Assembly (NCBI GenBank): GCA_963457665.1
Contig: OY735202.1
Coordinates: 49,960,781 to 50,024,780 of the forward strand
From: Thysanoteuthis rhombus
Lineage: Eukaryota > Mollusca > Cephalopoda > Oegopsida > Thysanoteuthidae
Reading direction: 5' to 3'
Length of the DNA: 64,000 nucleotides
Positions 48,455-62,700 of the stretch are shown here, piece by piece; position 1 is the first letter of the stretch, and every line of letters begins with the position of its first letter. The translations under genes were made by a program, and so were the position numbers. The notes below the pieces were generated by a model, which was not told where the DNA came from, made no database searches, and saw only the letters and a program-made list of their open reading frames with translations.

Positions 48455-48895
48455 TATATAGGCTTTTTCATGGCAGCGAACTTAGTTTTAAAAAGGAAGG
48501 TCTACAACCAATTCACCCTCCCGATAGTCACCTATGGAACTGGAACCTTACGAGAGGATTGGCCCTCAAAGTGAGAACATGCACGAAAGGGGATCATTCT
48601 TAACATCACATGGAGGGATCACAAGACAGCACAGTATATCATAAAACAATTACGAGCCATATAGAAAGCATGAAAAAACACAAATGACAATGGGCTGGTC
48701 ATGTAGATAGAATCTCAAACAACCGCTGGACATCAGGACATAAAACGTGGATCCTCAGAAATCAAATACGAAATTGTGGCCGGAAAAGATGCATCAACAA
48801 ACTAAACAAGTTCAGACAATACTGTCTCCGCAACGCCCACGATCGAGAAGTCTGGCGAATCCTGGGAAGGTCCATGTCCAACGGTGGATGCTAAA

Positions 48896-48896
<1 letters not shown>
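48455..48896 (+). mobile_element. RTE-like retrotransposon, subfamily 1
   Basis: Reads KRKVYNQFTLPIVTYGTGT, then the line ITWRDHKTAQYI, HKxQWAGHVDRISNNRWTS and KLNKFRQYCLRNAHDREVW, RILGRSMS. It ends AAAAGGCTGCTGCTG. Frames are broken at several points. Confidence 0.8.

Positions 48897-48963
<67 letters not shown>
48897..48963. repeat. (CTG)n(ATG)n tract at an RTE-like 3' end
   Basis: About 12 CTG units then about 9 ATG units. Both are short elements of the RTE-like terminus (GGCTGCTGCTGATGATG in other copies) that have expanded here. Confidence 0.95.
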
Positions 48964-48964
<1 letters not shown>

Positions 48965-49753
48965 GTTTACCTCCCAGTGTAGAAATATACAATGATAAAC
49001 TGAAAGTCTCGATGTATTATAATAGCCGAGTAGTAACGGATGATGAAACTCTGAATCAAACCGGAGTGCTTAGACGGATCATTCTGAATAAGACCACTCA
49101 AAAACGACTAATCTACAATGGGAACCTCTGGTTTAAATCGAAGCAAAGGTTTCATTGAATCTTGTGTAGCATTCGAGGGCCTAATTCATGGAATCTGCTA
49201 AAAGATACCTCAAACGTTCATAAACCTTTGTAGTAGTGAATTTTAACAATTTGATCGATTCAATTGTTCAATCTTTGCTGCATTTCCTTCGGTGCCGTTT
49301 TTTTTACCGTCTTTATCGTTTATGAAGACACTCGAAAGACTGAATGGAATAACGAAAGCACGTTCTCTGAGAACCTCAAAAAGTTTCTACGCTTTGTTTT
49401 AGATATACTGAAGAAAAATAAAACATTTTTTACCCGATGTAAATATCAAAACTTTAGTAATGGGTTGTTACACATGAGATTTCTGAATATGGCACTCTAT
49501 TCTATAATGACTTTCTTGGAAATCTGTTGGCAAGATAGATTTCAAAACCTAAGTCTACAAAAGAATTGGATTATTATTAATAGGGTAATATAGTTTTGGA
49601 ATAAATTGCTTTGTCACGTTAAAATATCCCATGTGTGGATAGTTTAGAAAATAAATCAAATGCTCCAAATCATGAAAAGTTTACAAGGAATTTTAAGATC
49701 TGTTTTTTCAAGAGAAACTGATGTGCATAGCGTGTTGTAAATAATAATGATAA
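48964..49753. other. No recognised gene
   Basis: A 109-codon plus-strand frame (49264-49593) is not repeat-derived and has a hydrophobic N-terminus, but I recognise nothing in it. Confidence 0.4.
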
Positions 49754-50095
49754 ACACCAGGCAACTGGTGTGAGATTGCAAATAATAATAATAATATACG
49801 ACCCTAAAAATCTAAACCTAACAGGAGAGTGAGAAAAAAACCCACACACACACATCCAAATGGTAGCAAAAGTGTGAACCACAGCACTGGTGTGATGGGT
49901 GAGGGAGAGATGAGATGTAGGCAGCCTTCAGCAATGACCACCGGGCAACTGGAATGAAACTGTAAACCACACTATTGCTGTGGACTATGAGAGTGTGGAG
50001 AGAATGGCTGGAGACTTGAGGAGACTTGCTCTCACTTAACCTCCAGCAGTAACCACTAGGCAACTGGTGTGAAATTGCAAATAATAATAATATCG
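49754..50095 (+). mobile_element. RLE-1 3' UTR, rearranged copy
   Basis: A solitary terminal hairpin ACACCAG-GCAA-CTGGTGT with (AAT)n lies at 49756-49795, then about 65 unrelated bases. The 3' UTR then resumes at about 49875: module 1 is shortened (CAGCCTTCAGC kept, hairpin right arm altered to CTGGAATG). Module 2 is complete with GCTGGAG/CTCCAGC and CACTAG-GCAA-CTGGTG. It ends in AAT units. Confidence 0.8.
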
Positions 50096-50834
50096 AGGCT
50101 ATTGGAAAGGTTAAGTGGTTGGGAAAATATGTCCTATTTGAACTGAATGAAATGCTCCATGGCAGTTCTAAAACCGATTTCTCCCAGCTAACGCTGTCTA
50201 AGCAAAGAGAATTCGTAATAAAAGGTTCCATAATAAGGAGGCCATATTTTTATAACTACCGTTTTTGTTTTTCACATCATTATTCACCTTACAATCAATA
50301 GATGACATTTTATAAGCAATAATCCAATACTTTTTAAGATTTCGAAAATTATAAGAATGTTTCAATACCTTTCATTCTTTGATGCAATCTGGCATGAAAA
50401 TTGTCGAGTCAGAATTGCTCAAACGACAAAAAATGTGTATAAAGTGTATAAAGTATTAGATATTGGGTAGTGTGTGTGGCATGGAATATTTTAGAAGTAT
50501 GCTGTATCCTTGGTAAGTACATAAACTTGGCCAAACTGAAAAGATACGTGTAAAAACTTAGCTTATTGAAATGAACGCAAAGCTAAGCAATTTTAAAACA
50601 GTCATGGGTTAGATTTGACGTATGTTTTGACTGCAGGTGAGGTCAGGATTCTTCAAGGACGAATTGAAATAGTAAATAATGAGTAGGGGTTAATTTGTTG
50701 AGGAATATGATTTTGGCAGGTGTCAAACAAAGATGAAATTCTTAGATGTCAATGCTGAATAAGATATAATTTGATTATTAAAAGCCAAATTGTTGACACT
50801 GAAAGGCAATACAAATAAATTGACTGATCTGCTA
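50096..50834. other. No recognised feature
   Basis: AT-rich, no domain in any frame. Confidence 0.4.
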
Positions 50835-51160
50835 AACATGGAACTTATCCAAGAGACTGACCCTCAAACTGAAAAGCATGCAACATGCACAAGAAAATCA
50901 TGCTCAACCTAACATGGAGAGATCAGAAGACATAACTATATGTCAGGGAAAAAACAGGAGTCTGAGACATCATAGAATCCATTAGAAAATTCAAATTTGG
51001 CAATGGGCTGGTCGTGTTACAAGAACAGCAGACAACCGATGGACATCACGATGCCAATGGCTCCGCGACACCCATGATAGAGATGTCTGGCGAATCTTGG
51101 GGAAGGTCTATGTCCAACGACGGACGGTAAAGACTAATAATGACGATGATGACTAAGCCA
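50835..51160 (+). mobile_element. RTE-like 3' end with internal deletion
   Basis: LTLKLKSMQHAQENHAQP-like text, FQFGNGLVVLQEQQTTDGH, then a jump of about 100 bp to LRDTHDRDVWRILGKVYVQ. It ends in GACGATGATGA. The RWRDELDKF segment is deleted. Confidence 0.75.
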
Positions 51161-51937
51161 TTTTTATCGCGTCTAATGAGTTGATTGTTTATATTATCGT
51201 TATTTTCCGGTCAGCAACTACCAAAAATTCATCAGAGACAGAACTTTGAATGATTCTTTTGAATATGCAGTCCATATGAATTTCGATGGGTTAGGAAAAT
51301 CAAACTGCTATCACATTCCCTTCTAATAAAATACTATGCTAGAAGCAGACAGTTTCGCAATACGACAGTATTCTAATGTCAACAAACCTTGGATTTATTT
51401 TTAGGTACTTCACTGACAGACAGGAAATGAGTAGACTACTTACGATCTGTATTTAGACTCGTTTCATTAGGAATGGGAGTTTTGATTAATTTGCCACGCA
51501 GTCAAATTTGGGCCGGAAAAATGTAGTTTCTCTGGAAATGATTGAGAAGCGGGAAGGAACGATTGAAACATGGGTGAAAATAAAAGTTCAGACGTTTTCT
51601 CTTCCAAGATGACCTTTTTTTGTAATTTTTTTTCCTTCTTCGAAGACGGTTTATACCAGCTATCAAACCCGATAAAACTGACAGTTATGATTTGTAATGA
51701 TTGATTAGAGACACAAACGATCGAATATGGTTTAACAAAAATATATACACGTAAATAGGTGCGTGCTAGCGGCACAATATACGCACACACAAACACACGA
51801 ACACACGCACACAGCTGTGAATAGTATGGTATTTAGAATCTTGAAATGAAATGGTAACCTCAGTTCTTGCTGAAGTTTTGATTACTATTTTCTAAAATAT
51901 TTCCGTCTTATGTATTCTCCAATCTAATGATATTACA
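51161..51937. other. No recognised gene
   Basis: A 109-codon minus-strand frame (51467-51796) has no domain. Confidence 0.4.
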
Positions 51938-52373
51938 CAGTAGATTCCGGTCATTAGAGCCATCGGTTATTAGGACCAATAGGGCGAATTCAGCGAGAAC
52001 CAATTCAAATATATGTAATCATTGCTAATTTGCTCCGTTTTTTGTAATGACCAATGCGTCGTTTATTTGGACCAAGCATGAGTGCCACTTTTCTCTAGAA
52101 ATAAAATCTGATAAAATTTCTGAAATATATTTTCTTAGTTCTCGAATCAACGATCTTTCGAATATTTTACTCAAGTTGAATGTGAATTTTCTAAAAAGAA
52201 CGGTTCAAAGAGGATTCAAGTTAGGTTTTTGATGCAAGTTGTTCCCTTTAGATTAAAAACTTTCCAGATGTTTTGAGCAAAAAAAAAATGGGTTGTTCGG
52301 TTTATCGGACCAGCCTGTTACTAGGTATTTAATCATTGGCTACCAATGCGGCCCTATAAACCGGAATCCACTG
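51938..52373. mobile_element. Pogo/Tigger-type MITE
   Basis: 436 bp with terminal inverted repeats: left CAGTAGATTCCGGTCATTAG, right (reverse complement) CAGTGGATTCCGGTTTATAG, about 20 of 25 bases matching. TA follows the right end. TTATTTGGACC/TTATCGGACC and GGTTATTAGGACC words inside match the style of short Tc1/mariner-class (pogo/Tigger) derivatives. The left flank is TACA and not a clean TA, so the TA duplication is imperfect by 2 bp. The internal 61-codon frame is not a transposase. Confidence 0.75.
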
Positions 52374-52654
52374 TATTTTCAACTTTTTAAAAAATATTTT
52401 TAGATGTGTGAAAAAGTTTTCTAGCGAAAACTGTGTTTTCAGTGTAGTTTTTCAAGTTCCAATAAAAACGGCCAGTTTTAGAATAAAGTCAAACCTATCA
52501 TCAACGATGCTTAGCAATTATTTTTTGTTTAACAAACGTTCCTAATCGCATTGCCGCCATGAAGTTACGTTGAGTTAAAGTAATTGGTCACCTGGTTCGA
52601 TGCACGCAAATCATATTTAAGATATCCTGTTATCTAGGGCGTCGCGTTAACAAA
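52374..52654. other. No recognised feature
   Basis: AT-rich short interval. Confidence 0.4.
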
Positions 52655-52748
52655 TTTGTAAAGAAAATCCTGGGGAAGGTATATGTCCAACGACGGAAGC
52701 TAAAAAGCTGCTGCTGCTGCTCCTGATGATGATGATGATTATTATTAT
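52655..52748 (+). mobile_element. RTE-like 3' terminus, minimal
   Basis: Only ILGKVYVQRRKLKSCC-like text, then CTGCTGCTGCTCCTGATGATGATG and an ATT run (20-base piece: CTGCTGCTGCTCCTGATGAT). Confidence 0.75.
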
Positions 52749-52914
52749 TTTTTCTTGGCATTTTTTTCATTCAACCTAAGAATTCTCCATTAATCTAGCT
52801 CTAGCATAACGAAGTCTTTGTCGAGTATAGACCCTATAAATCCGCCAGCTAACATCCAAACGTTCATTACTTCTGGTATAAAAATCTACAGCAGGTTTAA
52901 AATAATTTCAATTT

Positions 52915-53350
52915 AGAAACCATCAATCAATACTGTCACTAAAACTGTCAACATAGGTTTTCTCAGTTTCTTATTTGGATCGACTGGATGGCTGTATCAT
53001 TCGTACACGCCATACCTATGGAGCAAGAAGGCTGAAAATTTAAACATTTACTCCTTATTATGCCCAGGGAAAACTCTATTTATTCTAAATATATATATAT
53101 TTTAGTGGGGGCTCAGTTTGTAATGTAAGTTTATGCTAAGTTGATCCCCTCTTTTTGCGTCCAGCAACATCAACACTTGTTTTGGGGGGTTTTTTTGAAA
53201 ATGTAGACTTTTTCGTGATCACTGCCCAACAAAAGTGAAATTATTCGTTGACGAACTCAATTTGAATTTTCCACTTGATTACTGACATGGTATGCAGTCA
53301 AACGACTCTGGTCACGTGACGGTTTCTGATGAATGACTCAACAGATCTAT
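52915..53350 (+). repeat. Dispersed repeat U, most complete copy
   Basis: ACTGTCACTAAAACTGTCA, GGAAAACTCTATTTATTC, a TATATA run, TTAGTGGGGGCTCAG, TAATGTAAGTTTATGC, TCGTGATCACTGCCC and GGTCACGTGACGGTTTC. No RTE-like insertion here, so this is the empty-site form of the U/RTE junction. Confidence 0.7.
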
Positions 53351-53744
53351 TCACTCCTTTGATAATTATATCACCAGTCTGTTTTCGAGGTTGCTTATGA
53401 AAGCTGTAGAAAGTATCTCCAAAAACCTTAGTAGAAAGTATTTTTTCACATTGTCAATACAATGAAAGTTTTTTTCAAAATTTGCGAAATCGCTCAATTT
53501 GGAGAATTTGTTATTACTGAAATACTGAATATATCTTTTATTCAGTGATTTAAAATGCTGGAAAGCAAAGTACATTTGAAATATTTTTTTCCGAAGAAGA
53601 AGAAAATTTCAAACGTTGTTCTCTTCAACTGATGAAAATGATTTTCTGTCTTTCGTGAATTAGCACATTTTGAACTTTTTCTCTTCATTTAGTCTTCACA
53701 TGAATTTCTCTGAAACAAATATCATGAACTGAAAACGCGTTGAG
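53351..53744. other. No recognised feature
   Basis: AT-rich, 69-codon minus-strand frame without motif. Confidence 0.4.
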
Positions 53745-54312
53745 AACAAAGACAGAACAATCAGAATCGAAAATGCAGAGCTGAAGTAGACTTCAGATAA
53801 TGAATCTCTATGAAACCCACAAAAGAAGGGCGAAAAACCACTTCGCGTTGGCAAACCTTTAGAAGAACAAGCTCAACCTTCAAGAAGAAGAAACTCCCAT
53901 TAGTTCTTAAAAGAAGGGTCTACAACCAATGCATTCTCCCTCCACCTATGGATCTGAAACATAGAACTATGCAAATTCATGTTCAACATAACATGGAGAT
54001 ATCACAAGACAGCACAGTATTTCAGAGAAAAGTTAGGAGTAAGAGATATCGTTGAATCCATTAAAAAACATAAGTGACAATTGGCTGCTCTTGTAGCAAA
54101 AATGTCAGACAACCGTTTAACATTGTAACATCGATCCCTTGGGATCATAAGCGAAACTGTGGCTGGCAAAATATGAGATAGCGTCATAAACTGGACAGGT
54201 TCAGAAAATACAGTCTCTCCAACGCCCATGATGGATAGGTTTGGCAAATCTTGTGGAGGGTTTCTGTCTAACGACGTTCAATAAAAGGATGATGATGATG
54301 ATGATGATTCTT
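53745..54312 (+). mobile_element. RTE-like retrotransposon, subfamily 1
   Basis: TIRIENAELK at the 5' side, then RRTSSTFKKKKLPLVLKR, RVYNQCILP, NMEISQDSTVFQRKVRS, the YSLSNAHDG line and the GGATGATGATGATG tail. The 5' start coincides closely with that of the 25.4 kb copy. Several frameshifts. Confidence 0.8.
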
Positions 54313-54375
54313 CATTCAACTTATCCAACCAAACGACATTTTTCATATCTCTGAATTTTTGAGATGAAGTATTAT

Positions 54376-54415
54376 TATTTCTATTAATATTCGGACCATC
54401 CTCATCTTGGTTGTT
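54376..54415. repeat. Left arm of a perfect 40-bp inverted repeat
   Basis: Exact reverse complement of 54571-54610. Contains TTCGGACCATCCTCATCTTG. Confidence 0.95.
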
Positions 54416-54570
54416 TTTCATACAGCGTTTCAGCCGTTGTACTCTACAGCCTTCATCGGGTATCATCTGGTAGGTGTGGGGAAGTAACGAACCGAACCCT
54501 TTATTTAACTGGCGGGGGTATATTGACCGCACTCCCCTCTTTGGATTAGTAGTATTGTTATCGTCTCACC
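54416..54570. repeat. Spacer of inverted repeat, repeat V copy 3
   Basis: CGTTTCAGCCGTTGTACTCT and ACAGCCTTCATCGGGTATC match repeat V at 29.1 kb. The spacer is 155 bp and non-coding. Confidence 0.5.
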
Positions 54571-54610
54571 AACAACCAAGATGAGGATGGTCCGAATATT
54601 AATAGAAATA
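54571..54610. repeat. Right arm of a perfect 40-bp inverted repeat
   Basis: Reverse complement of 54376-54415. A third, partial copy of the arm (TTATTCGGACCATCCCCATC) occurs at 55047-55066 inside the (TA)n block. Confidence 0.95.
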
Positions 54611-55197
<587 letters not shown>

Positions 55198-55199
<2 letters not shown>

Positions 55200-55716
55200 A
55201 AAGTCATTGAAATCGTCCTCAGTAAAAGTACGAGCGGAGTTTGACAGCAACCAGGGTTTTTTTTTTCAATTTCCAATTTATAGTTTTAACTCATTACATA
55301 AGTTGGCGATATGAGGTTGATGCAGATGATTCCAGCATTATTTGGACAAAATTTTCTATTATTCATATGAATCTATATCATCATTATTCATAAAGTAATT
55401 TCCTGGGCTCTCTACGACATAACGCCACGCATTGGTGTCATTTTTAGATGAGTGTGAGAATGAAACGATTTACAGGACTGCACTTAGTCACCTCTGTAAG
55501 TGACATTTCAATTGGCGACCTTTTACTTATTTTGGCAGATATTCCGATTGTCTGAGTACCGACTAACCCTTCATAACAATTGAGTTAATTTCGCGAGAGA
55601 AAAAAAAGAGCAAAAATATAATGCAACAAAATATGAACTGAAATGTTCCACTTTAACTATTCATCGTTACACGATCGTTGGGAAGCAGCATGGGAGAGAA
55701 ATAAAGAATCAACCTT
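55198..55716. other. No recognised feature
   Basis: Featureless AT-rich sequence with a T-run near 55258. Confidence 0.4.
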
Positions 55717-55806
55717 CGGCGAGACTCGAACCTGTTTTTCTAATCTTGATAAACTGCCTCCTTTCTGGGGAAAGCTGCCTATCCGATTAGGCTATGGAGG
55801 CCAAAC
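55717..55806 (-). repeat. tRNA-like repeat, antisense
   Basis: Reverse complement: GGCCTCCATAGCCTAATCGG (box A-like), then a long variable region and AACAGGTTCGAGTCTCGCC (box B-like). Box spacing is about 60 nt, longer than in ordinary tRNAs, and the 5' GGCCTCC has no 3' partner at the expected place. Pseudogene or SINE head. Confidence 0.55.
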
Positions 55807-56494
55807 GATAGCAATCATTCAAATCTATCGATATACGTTTTATTCCTTATTTCCCCCTTGCGCCTGATACGCAATCAACTTGGTTTGCAATCATTAGCAG
55901 GCACAGATCCGGGAAGAATCAAGGGGGTCTGTCCCACCCCACCACCGTGCTAGGGCAAAGAACAATTAATTGATAGTTTAAAAGTGAGAGTTTTGGTTGA
56001 AACAGTAAGGATAAACTACTCATTGCCACGCAAAAGTCCTTTTCCTATATTTATCCTTCAGCTCAAAATACAGTTTTTGCAAAAAATACAGAGCGAACTG
56101 TAGAGTAGTCAATGAATTGCTGCTATGGTGATCGGTTGAAAATCACAGTAAATAGTATTCGAAGATTGTCATTAATGGGTGTATGAGATGATCCTTATCC
56201 GGGGGCATAAATATAATTTCTTATCGGCTCCGTTACCAATGCCCTCGCATAATATAGCTATATTTTCCTTATATTTCATTGCCAGAGGATTAACTCAGAT
56301 TAGCTTTATTCGATGCCACAGACACGGAAGATTAATGATAAGTCGTTTAAACACGCGAAGAGGGGCGTCAAAAGTGTGGAATATTTTTTAGTGAACATAC
56401 GAATAGCTCTCAGGACACATTGCTTAATCTTATGTCACCTTCGGGTTAATGAAATATGCCACCAGAAACATATTGGGTACTGATACATATACAT
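55807..56494. other. No recognised feature
   Basis: A 70-codon frame at 56179-56391 has no motif. Confidence 0.4.
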
Positions 56495-56575
56495 ATATAT
56501 GTATATATATTATGTATATATATATATGTGTGTGTGTGTGTGCGTGTGTGTGTGTGTGTGCATGTGTGTGTGTGC
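56495..56575. repeat. (TA)n and (TG)n compound tract
   Basis: TATATA with ATG steps, then TG with GCG and CATG interruptions. Confidence 0.9.
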
Positions 56576-57069
56576 AGCAGCAGTCCCGATTTCTTTAACA
56601 TTTCTTTTCTATTTACGCTGTGTAGTCCGAACGATACATCCACCGTGTAATAAAAAGGAGAGAATTTCAAATAGAGTTTAAAAGTAATATAATGCATTTA
56701 AAAGTATTTCTGTGTGATTATATATCTATTCTTACTACATATGTGTGTGTGTGTGTTTGTATGTATGTATATTTATATACATGTATTTCTGTATGTATGT
56801 GTATGTGTTACATTAGGAGCGGAAGGGGAGATGTTTTTTGCACTTCTATTGAACAACCGAACACGGAAATATTCACATTTTATTCTTCGGCATCAAACAT
56901 GATAACAGCAAATTTTTCTCTGGGAACCACCACAAATATTTTTTTCTCTAAAAATGATGGCTAGTCCCCGTTGAAATGCATCGAACTACACCCTAGGAAT
57001 AAAAAATATAATCGAGATGTAACACCTATCTCTTGAGTCTCTCTCTTCACCTTCCATATTTGAATTTGT
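56576..57069. other. No gene; GTGTAT-rich part
   Basis: 56740-56810 is TGTATGTA-like. The remainder is featureless. Confidence 0.4.
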
Positions 57070-57221
57070 ACATATATATATGCAAAAACTTATACATATA
57101 TATATATATGTTTATAGGCATATCTGTATACATATATGCATATATATGTATACATATATATGTATATGTATAAATGTATATATATGTCTATATGTATATT
57201 TGTATGCATATATATATATAA
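57070..57221. repeat. TATA/TGTA low-complexity block
   Basis: About 150 bp of TATATG/TGTATA permutations, likely a decayed (TA)n/(TG)n tract. Confidence 0.85.
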
Positions 57222-57534
57222 TTTGTCCGTCTTGCACTACAATGTGCTCAAGTATCGTGGGCTGAAATATGGTTGTACTAAGCAGACGTGCGCGGGAAAA
57301 TCGGCATACTAACATCAGCGCCGAGTTGATATGCGCAGAAAAGTCGGCGTTCAAAAGTCGGTGCCAGGTAGACGTGTGTAGAAAAATTGGGGAACCATAT
57401 AAATTGATGAATAGATAGAAGTAAGGACAAATGAATGAATGAAGAGGTAAACATAAGTGTATTTAGCCCCTAGCCGAAGTGCCTCTCTATGCCTGGTTAA
57501 ACATTCAAGGATTGAAAAAAAGAAGAACTAAAGC
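57222..57534. other. No recognised feature
   Basis: GTCGGCGTTCAAAAGTCGG and AAAATCGGCATAC form a short imperfect repetition at 57295-57365. Confidence 0.4.
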
Positions 57535-57655
57535 TTTTACACCCGTAAAAAAGTTTCCCTTCATTTTCGACCTATTAAAGGGAAAGTATCCCTTCTTTTC
57601 GACGCTTAAAATGGGAAAAATTTCCCTTCACTTTTGACTCCTTAAAGTATTATAT
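57535..57655 (-). repeat. Minisatellite-like repeat M, copy 2
   Basis: Three units with GAAGGGAAACTTTTTT-like cores on the minus strand, homologous to 2583-2745 in opposite orientation. TTTTACACCC flanks both arrays on the plus strand. Confidence 0.6.
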
Positions 57656-59279
57656 TGAAACACTTACTGAGCTACACGGTGTTACCCGGGAAAAAATTCA
57701 TTAAATTTAACAACACAAGAAAGCAAATGATATTTGCAACTTTTGTGAAAAACCCACGAAGCCCCTCCTAAAACCTTCAAAAAATAATTTTTGTTAAAAC
57801 TGAGAAAACACGTGCTCACTCTTGACGATAGAGTGGACCATAGGATTTTAATAGTGTCCATGTGTTATTATTGTGCTTGGTTTGGGATAAATTTAAAGGT
57901 TTTGTTCCAAGGAAAACATGTTTTTGTTTTTGGCTTAGGGTCAGATCCCTTTGAAAAATACTGCCAAACTGGCATTAGTACGAGAATGAATTCATATCAG
58001 ACGACGATTAGAAACTAAAGGTTCAATTCAAAATTTTTTTTTTAAATCTTTCCTAAGTCAAAAATTTTTGGAAGGTTAGAAGGTCTGATGGACTTGAAGC
58101 ACACAAAACTTGAAAGAAAAAGGATCCTATTTTCTCCGTCCGAGTTTGAATTTGGTTCGCCGATCTCATTTTCCGATACTCCAACAAAGCCATAATCGTT
58201 AACAATGATTTTTCTGGAAATAAATGAATCTTTTAATAGAGACTTACAAGTTAGGAAAGAAAAAACAAACAGCGTGACCCTAAATTGATCTGTAAGGTCA
58301 ATAGAGGTTAGTACCACCTATCTTATGTAAATCCTGGAGTTAAATTATAGTTAGGTCATAGACAAAAAAATTTGCAGCATCTAGAATGCAGCCTTTAAGG
58401 AGCCTGTAAGACGTTCACGCGTGAGACAGGAAAACAGCATTAGATATAAAATAAGAAGATCTGTGTCTTGAACGGAAAGTATGGTTTCAGTTTAATATTA
58501 TAATTACATTGTAAATAAAAAACCCTTTCTAAAAAATTTTTTTATTTTTTCATTTTCTGGTTTTTGTTTTTGGTTTTACTCTTAAACCTCCCCCTAGGTC
58601 CCTCAAGTATTCAACAAAAATTTGCTCGGACCATGTTTTGTATAGCGCGAAGGACAGTCATACAGTCGGTGTGACGCCTCTCACTTCTACATACAGATAG
58701 ATAGGTTGATACTGACATGAGCAAGAATAGATAAATGTAGACAGAATCCAACCAAATATGTCAATGAAGTGATATGAGGTTGCAAATATGTTGGTTGGAA
58801 AAGCTGGACAATTGGCCACTGGTCAAGTGCACATATAAGCGACTGGTCATTGTAATACTGATTTCAACACGTGTCAAAGGAAGAAAGCCAGTCCCAGGCG
58901 AAAGTTGATCAGATCACCATATCCAAAACAGACAACTCTCAAACGATTTTAAGTGGACCCTATAACTCAGGAAACAACCATTAGTCGGAAATTGTAGTAA
59001 AAAAAAGTGAACTTATAACGTTTTTGTCACATTGGGCTCTCTCGTTTCATTCAGTTCAAGTGGCTTCAAGTTCAAATGTAGACATGTTCTTGATTTTCCC
59101 CTCTAAAAATGTCGGAATACGAGAGTAAACAAGTTAATTTCTAGCCGACTTTAGTTAATCTTATATATAATAAGAGTCGCGTCTGTCGCACTTAAAGTAT
59201 CAGTAACAGTCAAAAGCCCCCCTCCTTCCTCATCCTCTTATTAAACAACCTTTCTCTCTCTTTCGCTTGTATTCGGAAT
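57656..59279. other. No recognised gene
   Basis: Contains a 75-codon plus frame (57791-58018) and a 91-codon minus frame (58042-58317). Neither has a recognisable domain. A T/A homopolymer stretch lies at 58520-58580. Confidence 0.4.
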
Positions 59280-59378
59280 GTATGCATACATAGTTCGCCT
59301 GCCAGCCTGTCAAACCAACTTTAAAAACTGAAGAAACTTAAATCAACAGTTTCAGTTGTCAGATCAAAATGAAAAATA
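59280..59378 (-). repeat. Dispersed repeat U, 5' part
   Basis: Reverse complement has AACTGTTGATTTAAGTTTC and TTCAGTTTTTAAAGTTGG followed by the GGCTGGCAGGC block. It abuts the RLE-1 tail that follows. Confidence 0.5.
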
Positions 59379-59394
59379 ATAATAATAAACACTT

Positions 59395-59912
<518 letters not shown>

Positions 59913-60062
59913 GGCAACTGGTGTGAAATTGCTAATAATAATAATAATAATAATGATGATGATGATAATAATAATATGCAACTGGTGTGAAATTATCAAT
60001 AATAATGATAATAATAGGCAACTGGTGTGAAATCGTTAATAATAATGATAATAATAATAATA
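59913..60062 (+). repeat. Three iterated RLE-1 terminal units
   Basis: The terminal word GCAACTGGTGTGAAAT occurs three times, at 59915, 59978 and 60019 approximately, each followed by an AAT/GAT stretch. Only the right half of the hairpin is repeated. Confidence 0.9.
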
Positions 60063-62332
<2,270 letters not shown>

Positions 62333-62425
62333 GCAAAGATAGATAGATGTGAACAGACAGGCCGACAGAGGAACAGATAGACAGATAAATAGGTAGACGG
62401 GCATACAGATAGATAGGTGCTTGGT
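62333..62425. repeat. GATA/GACA tetranucleotide-rich tract
   Basis: Interspersed GATA, GACA and CAGA units over about 90 bp. Confidence 0.8.
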
Positions 62426-62439
62426 TTATTGGAATATTT

Positions 62440-62700
62440 TACTGAAAGTGTCCTTTTTTTCTGATTTAAAAAAACATTCTCTCCCTCTTTCTGTTTTTTC
62501 CCTCATTCATCAATGCCTTCTACATTCTTTATTCCTAATACTCTCCTTTTCTGTTTCCGTCTCTTTCTCTCTCTTTCCCCCTCTCTGTCTCTCTGTCTCT
62601 CTTTCTCGTAACTCGCTCACTTATTCCCATTCTCCACTCCAGTTTGTCCTTTCTTTTCCTCTTCTTCTCTTCCTATCCCCCCTTCCATAGTCTCCTTAAA
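62440..62700. repeat. Pyrimidine-rich tract
   Basis: CTCTCT and TTTC words over about 250 bp. The Ser/Leu-rich frame over it is compositional. Confidence 0.8.

Noticed and set aside
54376-54610. Typical MITE bounded by the 40-bp inverted repeat
   Set aside because: No flanking target duplication is visible and the arms do not start with a known superfamily terminus.
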